DNA of 15,937 nt from Nitrososphaerota archaeon (GCA_018263495.1 JAANXC010000016.1:1095-17031); one strand, 5' to 3'; positions 1 through 7,492 are shown, counted from the first letter of the stretch. Numbers and translations: made by a program. The notes: a model not told the origin generated them from the sequence alone.

Positions 1-2147
1 ACCTTTTCTATCTGTAACTTGATACTTTTTGCAATAGTCATACCAATTTTATCTATTGCTGCTAATTTCTCAAGCGTCGCTTTTTTCAAATCTACACGAT
101 CATGAAAATTATATTTGTACAGTATTTTTGCTCGTACACGTCCTACATTTTTGATTTTTACTAGATCAAGGTATTTTTCTGGGACACCATGCCTAATTCG
201 TTGCCTGAGAGTGTCTAATTCATCAGCAAGAACTTGGTTTTTCCAAAACCTAGCAATTTCCCTAATAATGTATGCCAAACGTTCCGTATTTTGACGTATT
301 TGAAATATATCACCAGGTTCAGCGTTAAACTCTTCAGACATGGTAGAATAAGTCATACCATCAATCCAATGATGTAATATTAGTAGACTTTTTGTCCAAT
401 CGTGATCCAGCTTCTGTTCTGCATATAATTTTTCATGCTTAAAATTATCATGTATCTCTTCCATTTTTTCTTCAAGTTTTTCTGTGACACCAAATTGTGG
501 ATAAAATTCGGGAAGGTTAGTAATCATATGTAAGAAACCAAATGTATGTTTGTTTCCTTGAACATAATCTTCAAGATAAGTGGTTATATCGAATGCAGTC
601 TTGGGATCAATTCTTAACCAAAAAATTTTCTGACCGAATTTTGTAGGTTTGAAACCATCTTCATCAGTGATCATATCATATGTTTTTAACTCTCTTAGGC
701 GTGCTGATATTTTACTTTCTAACTTTCCATCAGACAAACCACCAAAAGTTTGAGAAAAAAATTCGTTGATCTTTTCTTCAGAAATTGGAGAAAAAGTAGA
801 TGACGTAGCAATTAAACCAAGTAAATGAATTCTTAAAGAACTTTCTTCAAGTATTTGTGATTCGAGAGATTCTGGAATTCCGTCTACATAATGTTCCAGA
901 TACTGATTTGGTGAACCCTTTGCGACAATTATCGATTCACCTTCATCATCATATTGTGGTCTACCAGCTCTTCCACACATCTGTTTATACTCTAAGATAC
1001 TAATTGGCGCATTTCCATTTGGACCAAATCTGAATACGCTTGAGATTATTACTCGACGTGCAGGAAGATTTACACCTGCAGCTAAAGTTGGTGTTGCAGT
1101 TAACAGTTTGATATTACCATTTTTAAATTCCGTTTCAACTATTGTGCGGCATCTTTGATCAAGCCCTGCATGATGAAATGCAGTGCCATTTTTTACTGCG
1201 TCTGCCAACTTTTTTACTAACTTTGTTTGATCTTCAGTTTCCCTTGGAAGTATTGTTTTTGAAATTTTAATTAGTTTTTCGAGTTCATCTTTTTTCAATT
1301 TCTCCGCAACAAATTTTCCAGCTTCAGTTGCAGTAGCTACTGAACTAGCTCTTGTCATAGTGAATATCAGACTTTGTGCTCCATCTTCTACGATATCTAA
1401 TCCTAGACCGATTGCAGGTTTGCTATGTCTGGTCTCTCTTTTTTTATCAAGATTCCCTTCAGATTCAACACGATCTTGATTTGTTATAGTATGATTACTG
1501 TATACTGCCTCAGATAATGGCACAGGTCGCCATTCACTTTCAACTAGTTTACAATCTAACCATTCTGCAAGTAAAGAAGAATTTGATATAGTAGCACTTA
1601 ATGCTACTATCTGTGGTTTTTTTCCAACATATCCAGTTTTCAATCTGGTCAGAATCATTTCTAATGTAGGTCCTCTCCCAGAATCACCAATTAGGTGGAT
1701 TTCATCAGAAACCACTAATCCTATTTCATAAATCCAAGATTTTTGAAATGTCATCATCGCATCCATGGTTTCATTTGTAAGAATTATAACATCTGCATCA
1801 TCTAATTTGTTATCAGTTGAATTAGAATCCCCTGTTGATATTGCCACTTTGATTTTACTTCCATTGATTTTTTCTAATTTTTTAAATTCTTCAAATTTTT
1901 CAGATGCTAGTGCTCGTAATGGAGTTAGATAGATTACTTTGGATTTATTTTTTGATAGATGGGATATTGCTGCTAGCATTGCAATGAGTGTCTTTCCACT
2001 TGCAGTTGGTACAGAAACTAGAACACTTTTACCATCAAGAACTCCCGCTTTGACGGCATCTTTTTGTGGAGGATAAAGTTCTGTATAACCTTCTGATTTT
2101 AAGAAATTAATTATGTTAGGAGCAAGAGATAATTCTTTAACATTCAT
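1..2147 (-). CDS. hel308: Hel308-type superfamily 2 DNA helicase (3' end beyond window)
   Basis: ATP-dependent 3'-5' DNA helicase of the Ski2-like Hel308/Hjm family, which in archaea acts at stalled or branched replication forks. Reading back from ATG 2147-2145, I see a Q motif near residue 28, Walker A PTASGKT (47-53), DEIH (148-151), the SAT motif SATIS, motif V with TLAAGVNLPARR, and motif VI QMCGRAGRP. Winged-helix and ratchet-like regions follow, and the last codons encode a helix-hairpin-helix (AAIDKIGMTIAKSI) typical of Hel308 domain 5. About 715 codons are present without a stop. The family is usually 690-730 residues, so only a few codons should be missing. The start overlaps the mcm stop as ATGA, which implies translational coupling in a gins23-mcm-hel308 operon. 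Motif VI has Cys where Ala is commoner (QMAGRAGRP). The frame was read through the N-terminal two thirds and the C-terminal end with no interruption. Confidence 0.95.
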   Translation of the reverse strand, partial: MNVKELSLAPNIINFLKSEGYTELYPPQKDAVKAGVLDGKSVLVSVPTASGKTLIAMLAAISHLSKNKSKVIYLTPLRALASEKFEEFKKLEKINGSKIKVAISTGDSNSTDNKLDDADVIILTNETMDAMMTFQKSWIYEIGLVVSDEIHLIGDSGRGPTLEMILTRLKTGYVGKKPQIVALSATISNSSLLAEWLDCKLVESEWRPVPLSEAVYSNHTITNQDRVESEGNLDKKRETRHSKPAIGLGLDIVEDGAQSLIFTMTRASSVATATEAGKFVAEKLKKDELEKLIKISKTILPRETEDQTKLVKKLADAVKNGTAFHHAGLDQRCRTIVETEFKNGNIKLLTATPTLAAGVNLPARRVIISSVFRFGPNGNAPISILEYKQMCGRAGRPQYDDEGESIIVAKGSPNQYLEHYVDGIPESLESQILEESSLRIHLLGLIATSSTFSPISEEKINEFFSQTFGGLSDGKLESKISARLRELKTYDMITDEDGFKPTKFGQKIFWLRIDPKTAFDITTYLEDYVQGNKHTFGFLHMITNLPEFYPQFGVTEKLEEKMEEIHDNFKHEKLYAEQKLDHDWTKSLLILHHWIDGMTYSTMSEEFNAEPGDIFQIRQNTERLAYIIREIARFWKNQVLADELDTLRQRIRHGVPEKYLDLVKIKNVGRVRAKILYKYNFHDRVDLKKATLEKLAAIDKIGMTIAKSIKLQIEK

Positions 2148-4237
2148 ACTGTGTTATAATGACCTGGTGTTGACTCATAAATAGATGCTTCATTGATCAG
2201 TTTACGAATGTACCTTCTAGCTTCGTCTTCATCTTTAAATTTCTCTGATTTTACAAGCTCGTCAACAAATTCTTGTTCTGGTACAGGGTTCTTGGGTTCA
2301 CCTTCAAGTGATTTCAGAGTATCCATAAACGTAGACAATTTTGAAACTTCGCTACGAGGACGACCCTGTAGCACGCCAATGTCAACCTTTCCTGTGTTGA
2401 CATCTACTCCTGAGTTATTCAACATTTCATTGAACAAGAAAATTGCTCTATCTGCATCCTCTCCTTCAACTTGATTTTTCAGCAAAAGCCTTGCTCGTGC
2501 AGTAGATAATCTAATTAGCCCTTCTAGTTGTCTTGGAGTTATTGTAACCATTTTTTCTTTATCTTCACCTTCAATGCTTCTCATTTTAAGATAGAATTCC
2601 ATTATCTTACTTTCAGCTTCTTTTGTAAGAACTGGATCAATTCGTTTGGCATATGCCAAATATTTTGTAAGAATATCTACATCTACAAGTGAAGTGGTAT
2701 CAGTTCCAGATGTTCCGTGCTGACTTATGATATGTTGTGCTATCTGCCTATCTTTTTCTGGCGTTGGAATATCTCTTACAACGAAGACCAAATCAAATCT
2801 TGTAAGAAGTGGAATTGGAAGATTTACATTTTCAGTTAAATTTTTGAATGGATCATATTTTCCAAACATAGGGTTTGCAGCAGCCAATATTGAGGTTCTT
2901 GCATTAAGGGTTGCAACTATACCACCTTTGGCTATACTAGCTGATTGCTGCTCCATCACTTCATGTAGAGCGCTTCTATCCTCTGGTCTCATTTTGTCGA
3001 ATTCGTCTATACAAACTAGGCCCTGATCACCAAGAACTACAGCCCCAGCCTCTAACATGAAAATTCCTGAGGTGTCACGTACAACTGCAGCAGTAAGACC
3101 TGCAGCAGTGGAACCTCTTCCCGATGTGTATAATCCTCTAGGAGCAATTCTTGAACAGAACTTTAACATTTCACTTTTTGCAGTACCTGGATCCCCAACA
3201 AGAAAAACGTTTATGTCTCCTCTAACTTTTGAGCCATCTGAAAGTGCTCGTTGTGTTGAACCAACAATCAATAGAAGAATGGCTTCTTTGAATATCTCAT
3301 GTCCACGAATATGTGGTGCAAAGGATGAAATCAGTCTATCATAAATATCTGGATTTTTTGATAATGTTCTGATTATTTTTTCCTCATCTGGAGAAATTTC
3401 TTCTCTTTCTGTTCGTCTTGAACTTTTAGTTCCCTTACCTCCAATAAATTCAATATTATCGCCATCTATTCGTAGTCTGTAAAGCGCGCTTTCAGATTGC
3501 TTTACTCCGGATATTCGTTCCTGCTCAATTCTGACAATTCCAGTCAAAACAATTCTATCACCGGGACGTGCATAATCTACCAAGTCTTGCTTCATACTAA
3601 CATTGACATAGTGTGGCAATTGTCCAGGTGGAAGATCCTCAGGCAACTCCTGTAATCTAACTATTTGAAAATCTATGAATCTGCTTTCTTTAGCTACTAT
3701 AGCTAAATTGGTATGTTTACAGTTTGGAGTTTGACATTTTACAGAAGCATTCAAGCTCATTCCATCAAGCAGAGTAAACTGTGAGATATGTTTGTCAAGA
3801 CACTTGTAAGTTACTTCCTTAGCAAGGGGTTTTACTTCTGACGCTCTTACTACCATACCAGAGACACTTATCATCTTGGTTATTACGTCAGAGTTAATCT
3901 GGCGTAGACTTCGTTCGTCTGGAAAGTTTGCTATACGTGCACGTATGTCATGTTTGTTCTTTTCTGCATATTCTGGGTATCTTTCCTTCAACATTTCATA
4001 AATAGCATCTCTGAACGCAACAAGAATTTCGTCAGCACTTTCTCTGAATTTTTCTTCAATAACCGGAACAGATACCAAGTCGTTAAAATCTACAACAATA
4101 TACGTCGTCTGTTTAACTACCATCTGATCAATTCGTTCAACATAAGAAAAAGATCCTGTAGGATCTTTGAACTGAGTTAAGAATTCCCTCACTTTGTCTG
4201 CTAGTGCTGATTTTGTATGTACTCCTTTTGCAGTCAT
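2144..4237 (-). CDS. mcm: Replicative DNA helicase MCM
   Basis: Archaeal MCM, the homohexameric 3'-5' AAA+ helicase that unwinds DNA at the replication fork. At 697 residues it has normal family length. The N-terminal domain (1-260) carries a zinc site made of C146, H150, C168 and C173 and an OB-fold with a beta-hairpin loop. The AAA+ core has Walker A GDPGTAKS (348-355), Walker B VCIDEFDKM (408-416), sensor 1 AAANP (452-456) and the arginine finger LLTRFD (R480). A winged helix occupies about 630-697. Its ATG overlaps the GINS stop by 4 bases and its TGA overlaps the hel308 ATG by 4 bases, so three replication proteins share one transcript. The zinc ligand order C-x3-H / C-x4-C differs from the H-x4-C / C-x2-C I recall for Sulfolobus MCM. 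No intein is present. Confidence 0.98.
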   Translation of the reverse strand: MTAKGVHTKSALADKVREFLTQFKDPTGSFSYVERIDQMVVKQTTYIVVDFNDLVSVPVIEEKFRESADEILVAFRDAIYEMLKERYPEYAEKNKHDIRARIANFPDERSLRQINSDVITKMISVSGMVVRASEVKPLAKEVTYKCLDKHISQFTLLDGMSLNASVKCQTPNCKHTNLAIVAKESRFIDFQIVRLQELPEDLPPGQLPHYVNVSMKQDLVDYARPGDRIVLTGIVRIEQERISGVKQSESALYRLRIDGDNIEFIGGKGTKSSRRTEREEISPDEEKIIRTLSKNPDIYDRLISSFAPHIRGHEIFKEAILLLIVGSTQRALSDGSKVRGDINVFLVGDPGTAKSEMLKFCSRIAPRGLYTSGRGSTAAGLTAAVVRDTSGIFMLEAGAVVLGDQGLVCIDEFDKMRPEDRSALHEVMEQQSASIAKGGIVATLNARTSILAAANPMFGKYDPFKNLTENVNLPIPLLTRFDLVFVVRDIPTPEKDRQIAQHIISQHGTSGTDTTSLVDVDILTKYLAYAKRIDPVLTKEAESKIMEFYLKMRSIEGEDKEKMVTITPRQLEGLIRLSTARARLLLKNQVEGEDADRAIFLFNEMLNNSGVDVNTGKVDIGVLQGRPRSEVSKLSTFMDTLKSLEGEPKNPVPEQEFVDELVKSEKFKDEDEARRYIRKLINEASIYESTPGHYNTV

Positions 4238-4761
4238 TTTTTGTTACCTATTATTGATTTAGAAAATCTAGAACTATTATCATGAAGGTTATTGTAGAAT
4301 TCAAGTTCTTCTATAGAAAGTTTCTGAGAAATCTCAGCTGTTATTTTGGATGAATCTGCAAGACGAATTATTTTGGTTTGCCTAGTTCTAAGTAATGTGT
4401 TTAGCATACTTTCAACTTTATCATAATCTTTTTCAGGTAATCTTTTCATGTATGATTTCATTTTTATATAAAAATGTGGATCAGCTTGTTGTTGCACTTG
4501 AAGTGTAGACAGATCAAATTGACCTAACATTTTTTCCTTTTCAACAGCTTGTTTTAGTTCTACAAGCATATCTACATCTTGAATTTCAACATGTTTTTCA
4601 GATTCTAAAATCTCCGCAATCCATCTAGGAATGTTAAGTATTTCACCTTGCTTTCCATCAATAGAAATTCCTGAAGTGTCTAATTTCAGTTCTTTTTTAA
4701 ATTCTACTTTAACATCATTTAGATTATTTCCTATCGAATGCATGTGTATCAGTTCAGACAT
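4234..4761 (-). CDS. gins23: GINS complex subunit, Gins23 (Psf2/Psf3) type
   Basis: Subunit of the archaeal GINS complex, which bridges MCM and GAN/Cdc45 to make the active CMG-like helicase. The first 60 or so residues are beta-rich and include the GINS signature IPRWIAEILE. An alpha-helical domain follows (ELKQAVEKEK through the C-terminus). Small B domain before helical A domain is the order of Gins23; Gins51 has the reverse order. Position directly upstream of mcm also fits, because gins23 neighbours mcm in Sulfolobus. I chose ATG 4761-4759 (175 residues). A TTG two codons upstream (4767) would add only two residues, and a TATA-like TTTAAT centred 24-25 bp before the ATG suggests a leaderless mRNA starting there. 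The family call is good; the 23 versus 51 assignment rests on domain order and synteny. Confidence 0.85.
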   Translation of the reverse strand: MSELIHMHSIGNNLNDVKVEFKKELKLDTSGISIDGKQGEILNIPRWIAEILESEKHVEIQDVDMLVELKQAVEKEKMLGQFDLSTLQVQQQADPHFYIKMKSYMKRLPEKDYDKVESMLNTLLRTRQTKIIRLADSSKITAEISQKLSIEELEFYNNLHDNSSRFSKSIIGNKK

Positions 4762-4780
4762 TTCCAATGGATCTGTAACA

Positions 4781-4799
4781 CCATTAAACCATTTAATGG
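4781..4799. repeat. 8-bp inverted repeat over the gins23 TATA box
   Basis: CCATTAAA (4781-4788) and TTTAATGG (4792-4799) are exact reverse complements with a 3-bp spacer. The left arm coincides with the predicted TATA element of gins23, so a protein bound here would compete with TBP. It could instead be only a symmetric TATA element. Confidence 0.6.
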
Positions 4800-4807
4800 A
4801 TACGATC

Positions 4808-4845
4808 GATCAAATGAATTTACAAAAAGCTTTGATCATTTGATC
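4808..4845. repeat. 10-bp inverted repeat between the divergent promoters
   Basis: GATCAAATGA (4808-4817) and TCATTTGATC (4836-4845) are exact reverse complements with an 18-bp spacer that itself holds the palindrome AAAGCTTT (4826-4833). The heptamer TTTGATC occurs at 4831-4837 and 4839-4845, and its inverse GATCAAA at 4808-4814. Four GATC tetramers fall within 42 bp. The right arm lies 10 bp from the rfcS TATA box. It could be an operator for a dimeric regulator; function is inferred. Confidence 0.7.
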
Positions 4846-4886
4846 CTTTATGCCATTTATTAATAAGACATGCTGGTTAAGATCTA

Positions 4887-5843
4887 ATGTCATCATCAAA
4901 CGTGATGTGGGTAGAGAAATACCGTCCCCAGAAAATATCTGAATTGGTGAACCAAAAGGAAATTCTTGGTAGTATTAACTCCATGTTGAAAAATCAATCT
5001 GAAATACCCCATCTTTTATTTTCGGGTTCAGCTGGAGTAGGAAAGACTTCTGCCGCACTTTGTTTATCAAAAGAAATCTTAGGTGAACATTCGAAGGATT
5101 ATACTTTGGAGCTTAATGCTTCTGATGAGCGAGGAATAAACATGGTAAGGGAACGTGTAAAAAAATTTTCGCGGTTTGCGGGACTAGATACCGAAATTCC
5201 GTTTAAAATAATAATTCTTGACGAAGCAGATGAGATGACAACAGATGCACAGACTGCACTTAGAAGAATAATTGAAGACACTGCAAAAATTTGCAGATTT
5301 ATTTTAATTGCAAATAATTTATCAAAAATAATTGAACCCATTCAAAGTAGATGCGTTGTATTCAAATTTACTAAGATTTCAGACAAGGAAATTCTCTCTC
5401 AATTAAAATTCATTGGTAAAAAAGAGAAGATTAAGGCAGATGAAAAAGGCTTGAATGCTATATGTGATTATACCGATGGGGATCTACGCCACGCAATTAA
5501 TATTCTTCAGGCAGCTGCGAGTTCAGGAAATGTAACAGAATCTGTTGTCAAATCAGTTGTTGGATTAACTAAAACAAACGATGTTCAAGACGTTCTAAAA
5601 TTAGCTCTTACTGGAAAGATTTCTGATGCAAGGGACAAAATGATAGAATTGATCAAAGTTTATGGTATGTCAGAGTCAGATTTTCTAAAATACATAACGC
5701 AGGCAGTTTTTAATTCTAAATCTAATAATCTTGAAGGAATATTAGAAATAATTGCAAAGTATGATTACAGAGTTTTGGTAGGTGCTAATCCTGAGATTCA
5801 GCTATCTGCACTATTAGCAGAATTAGCAAAAGTTGGTAAATAA
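4887..5843 (+). CDS. rfcS: Replication factor C small subunit
   Basis: Small subunit of the archaeal clamp loader, an AAA+ ATPase that with RFC-L opens and loads PCNA on primed DNA. The 318 residues match the family. In order: N-terminal RFC box WVEKYRP (8-14), Walker A GSAGVGKT (47-54), NASDERGI (77-84), Walker B LDEADEM (111-117), the arginine-finger SRC motif (154-156) and the GDLRHAINILQ sensor 2 region, then the C-terminal collar helices. Walker A has SA where GPPGVGKT is commoner; the catalytic Gly, Lys and Thr are kept. The ATG lies 26 bp after a TATA box, so a leaderless mRNA is likely. It is divergent from gins23-mcm-hel308, and only 4 bp separate its stop from the 3' end of the convergent tRNA-Ser. 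Confidence 0.97.
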   Translation: MSSSNVMWVEKYRPQKISELVNQKEILGSINSMLKNQSEIPHLLFSGSAGVGKTSAALCLSKEILGEHSKDYTLELNASDERGINMVRERVKKFSRFAGLDTEIPFKIIILDEADEMTTDAQTALRRIIEDTAKICRFILIANNLSKIIEPIQSRCVVFKFTKISDKEILSQLKFIGKKEKIKADEKGLNAICDYTDGDLRHAINILQAAASSGNVTESVVKSVVGLTKTNDVQDVLKLALTGKISDARDKMIELIKVYGMSESDFLKYITQAVFNSKSNNLEGILEIIAKYDYRVLVGANPEIQLSALLAELAKVGK

Positions 5844-5847
5844 AAAA
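5842..5847 (-). terminator. Oligo-T terminator of tRNA-Ser
   Basis: Read on the minus strand, six T residues directly follow the tRNA-Ser discriminator base. T-tracts suffice for archaeal RNA polymerase termination. The tract overlaps the rfcS TAA stop on the other strand, so the two convergent units share their end point. Confidence 0.55.
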
Positions 5848-5931
5848 CGCAGAGAGAGGGATTCGAACCCCCGCGTGCTTGCGCACACAGGCTCTCAAGG
5901 CCCGCGCTCTACCAGGCTAAGCGACCTCTGC
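5848..5931 (-). tRNA. tRNA-Ser(TGA)
   Basis: Class II tRNA of 84 nt including the discriminator G. The acceptor GCAGAGG pairs with TCTCTGC (last pair G-T). The D arm is GCTT/GAGC with loop AGCCTGGTA. The anticodon stem CGGGC/GCCTG encloses loop CTTGAGA, giving anticodon TGA, which reads UCA and other UCN serine codons. A long variable arm (GTGC, loop GCAA, GCAC) and the G discriminator are serine identity features. The T arm is GGGGG-TTCGAAT-CCCTC with one G-T pair. No intron is present, and CCA is not encoded: the sequence after the discriminator is a T tract. Minus-strand AAATTTTAG (complement of about 5955-5963), some 28 bp upstream, is a possible TATA box. Confidence 0.97.
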
Positions 5932-5977
5932 AAAAATCGATTATAACAACTAACTAAAATTTGTTTTAAAATACCAA

Positions 5978-6014
5978 TATTCATCATATTCAATTATGAA
6001 TACGGCTTAAATAA
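5978..6014 (+). promoter_or_regulatory. Acyltransferase promoter with 7-bp inverted repeat
   Basis: TTAAATAA (6007-6014) is centred about 25 bp before the ATG at 6036, as expected for a leaderless promoter. Just upstream, TATTCAT (5978-5984) and ATGAATA (5996-6002) are exact reverse complements around an 11-bp spacer, placed where an archaeal activator or TFB-contacting regulator could bind. In DNA this AT-rich, chance remains a real alternative for the repeat. Confidence 0.5.
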
Positions 6015-6035
6015 GATAGTAAAAAAACAACACAA

Positions 6036-6698
6036 ATGAAAAAAATCATAATATTTGGGACAGGTGAGCTTGCTCAGAGAATTTTCTTTTATCTGCAGGA
6101 TAGTGACGACCAAGTAATTGCCTTTTGTGCAAATAAATCAAAAATCGATAAAGATGAATTATTAGGTTTACCAGTCCATGCATTTGAGAATATTGAAGAA
6201 GAGTTTCCACCAAATGAGTTTTCTATGTTTATTGCGTTGGCATATTCTGAAATGAATAAGAAACGTACAAAATTCTTTAATGAAGCAAAAAAGAAAGGTT
6301 ATGAATTATACAGTTACATTCATCCATCAACCAAGATTTGGAATAAATTTGAAATTGGTGAGAATTGTTTTATTTTGGCTAATAATGTGATTCAACCTTT
6401 TGTCAAGATCGGAAATAATGTCTTGATCGGCAGTAATAATTTGATTAGTCATAATACTTCAATTGGTGATAATTGCTTTATTACTTCAAATGTTACTATG
6501 GGTGGTCAGATCGGAAGAGCACAAATCTGTTTTGTTGGACTAAGCTCTACAATCAACCAAAGAATTAAGATTGGAAATGAATGTATTATTGGAGCTGGAA
6601 CTATTATATCAAAAAATACAAATGACAATGAGGTCTATGCGGCAAATTCATCAAAAAAACTTCCTCAATCTAGTGACCAAATTAGTGATATGATTTAG
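6036..6698 (+). CDS. PglD/NeuD-like sugar O- or N-acyltransferase (left-handed beta-helix)
   Basis: Likely acetyl-CoA-dependent acyltransferase acting on a nucleotide sugar or glycan precursor. Residues 1-90 form a PglD-type N-terminal Rossmann-like domain opening with IIIFGTGELAQRI. From 107 to 190, fourteen consecutive hexads (IGENCF, ILANNV, IQPFVK and so on) form a left-handed beta-helix. H139 in SHNTSIGDN matches the position of the PglD catalytic base. At 220 residues the length is normal for the family. It is probably cotranscribed with the deacetylase 9 bp downstream, suggesting surface glycan modification. The substrate cannot be told from sequence. Oddity: every hexad starts with an aliphatic residue or Met except 161-166 (RAQICF), and that break is encoded by a stretch matching an Illumina adapter, so residues about 158-164 may be wrong. 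Confidence 0.85.
   Translation: MKKIIIFGTGELAQRIFFYLQDSDDQVIAFCANKSKIDKDELLGLPVHAFENIEEEFPPNEFSMFIALAYSEMNKKRTKFFNEAKKKGYELYSYIHPSTKIWNKFEIGENCFILANNVIQPFVKIGNNVLIGSNNLISHNTSIGDNCFITSNVTMGGQIGRAQICFVGLSSTINQRIKIGNECIIGAGTIISKNTNDNEVYAANSSKKLPQSSDQISDMI
6508..6529 (+). other. Illumina TruSeq adapter-like stretch inside the acyltransferase
   Basis: Bases 6508-6523, AGATCGGAAGAGCACA, equal the first 16 bases of the common TruSeq adapter. After two mismatches the next four (TCTG) match again, so 20 of 22 agree. Under uniform base composition an exact 16-mer is expected on the order of 1e-5 times in a window this size. The reading frame stays open, and no other copy of the core was noticed. Confidence 0.7.
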
Positions 6699-6707
6699 AA
6701 ATTACAA

Positions 6708-7475
6708 ATGCAATACATTTTTTTGAGTCATGATGTAGATTGGAGAAGACAAGGACCATCAATAGAACATATTTTGTCTAGAAAAGACAGATTTGATGTT
6801 AAACTTTTTGAAAAAACTAAACCAGAAGATCTGTATCGTAATATTCCTGAATATATGGAATTAGAAGAAAAATTTGGAATTCGTTCCACGTTCTTCTTTA
6901 GAACATTTTATGAGAATGGTGATGTATTAGATTATGAAGATGATATCAAACAGTTACATGAATCAAATTGGGAGATTGGGCTGCATACAGATCCAACATC
7001 AGTAGATAATCTTGAAAAAATTCAAAAGGAGAAAGAAAAGCTTGAATCAATAACTGGTAAACAAATAATTGGTAATAGAGTACATTATCTAAACTATAAC
7101 TCTGGGTTACCAGAGAAATTAACCAAATTGGGTTTTTCTTACGATTCATCTCTAAGATATTCAAAAGACAGAATTGATGACAAGGAGATGGGTTATTCAA
7201 GAATTAATGGTGTAATTGAATTCCCAGTCACGTTAATGGACGCATATTTGTTTACTTATATGAAAATACAGGAAGATAAAATAATTTCCGAGTTTCAAAA
7301 AACGCTAGATCTTGGTCGTAGCCTTGCAGAAAATAATGTAATTAGCGTGCTCTGGCATGATAATGTTCTAAAAATGAAAGGTGGAAGAATGTATAAACAA
7401 ATTTTAGAATTTCTTACATCACAAGATGATGTTGAAATTAAACGTGGGGCTGATTTGGTTAAGATTTTTAGCTAA
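6708..7475 (+). CDS. NodB-like polysaccharide deacetylase family protein
   Basis: Predicted metal-dependent carbohydrate esterase/N-deacetylase (CE4, NodB-like fold) acting on a glycan or on a glycan-linked intermediate. Visible motifs are SHDVDW (7-12) with metal-site Asp pair D9/D11, STFFFR (60-65), EIGLHTD (89-95) with H93 as a likely metal ligand, NRVHY (123-127), YDSSLRYS (145-152) and WHD with H217 near the C-terminus, where the family keeps its catalytic His. No signal peptide or membrane segment is apparent, so it probably acts in the cytosol, for example on a nucleotide- or lipid-linked sugar. Only 9 bp follow the acyltransferase stop, with no promoter between, so the two form an operon. 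Together they suggest removal and addition of acyl groups on a surface sugar; the exact substrate is unknown. Confidence 0.8.
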   Translation: MQYIFLSHDVDWRRQGPSIEHILSRKDRFDVKLFEKTKPEDLYRNIPEYMELEEKFGIRSTFFFRTFYENGDVLDYEDDIKQLHESNWEIGLHTDPTSVDNLEKIQKEKEKLESITGKQIIGNRVHYLNYNSGLPEKLTKLGFSYDSSLRYSKDRIDDKEMGYSRINGVIEFPVTLMDAYLFTYMKIQEDKIISEFQKTLDLGRSLAENNVISVLWHDNVLKMKGGRMYKQILEFLTSQDDVEIKRGADLVKIFS

Positions 7476-7492
7476 AAACAAAACATTGTTTT

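Larger units (their letters stand above)
4762..4886. promoter_or_regulatory. Divergent promoter region, gins23-mcm-hel308 / rfcS
   Basis: This 125-bp region separates two replication transcription units. Toward rfcS, TTTATTAATAA (4856-4866) is centred 26 bp before the ATG, the spacing of a leaderless archaeal promoter; its core TTATTAATAA is itself palindromic. Toward gins23, minus-strand TTTAAT (complement of 4783-4788) is centred 24-25 bp before ATG 4761. Between and over these boxes lie two perfect inverted repeats, listed separately. No Shine-Dalgarno is visible before either start, which fits leaderless transcripts. Promoter calls rest on motif and spacing only. Confidence 0.6.

Noticed and set aside
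4762..4767. TTG start for the GINS subunit at 4767
   Set aside because: An ATG lies two codons downstream at the better TATA spacing; nothing in the family needs the extra residues.
5932..6035. Integration site (att) at tRNA-Ser
   Set aside because: No integrase and no duplicated tRNA 3' end were found nearby; the deacetylase cassette shows no clear composition shift.
7476..7492. Hairpin AAAAC-ATT-GTTTT after the deacetylase as a plus-strand terminator
   Set aside because: Five weak pairs and a 3-base loop, followed by A and not T on the plus strand; it gives no convincing terminator in that direction.
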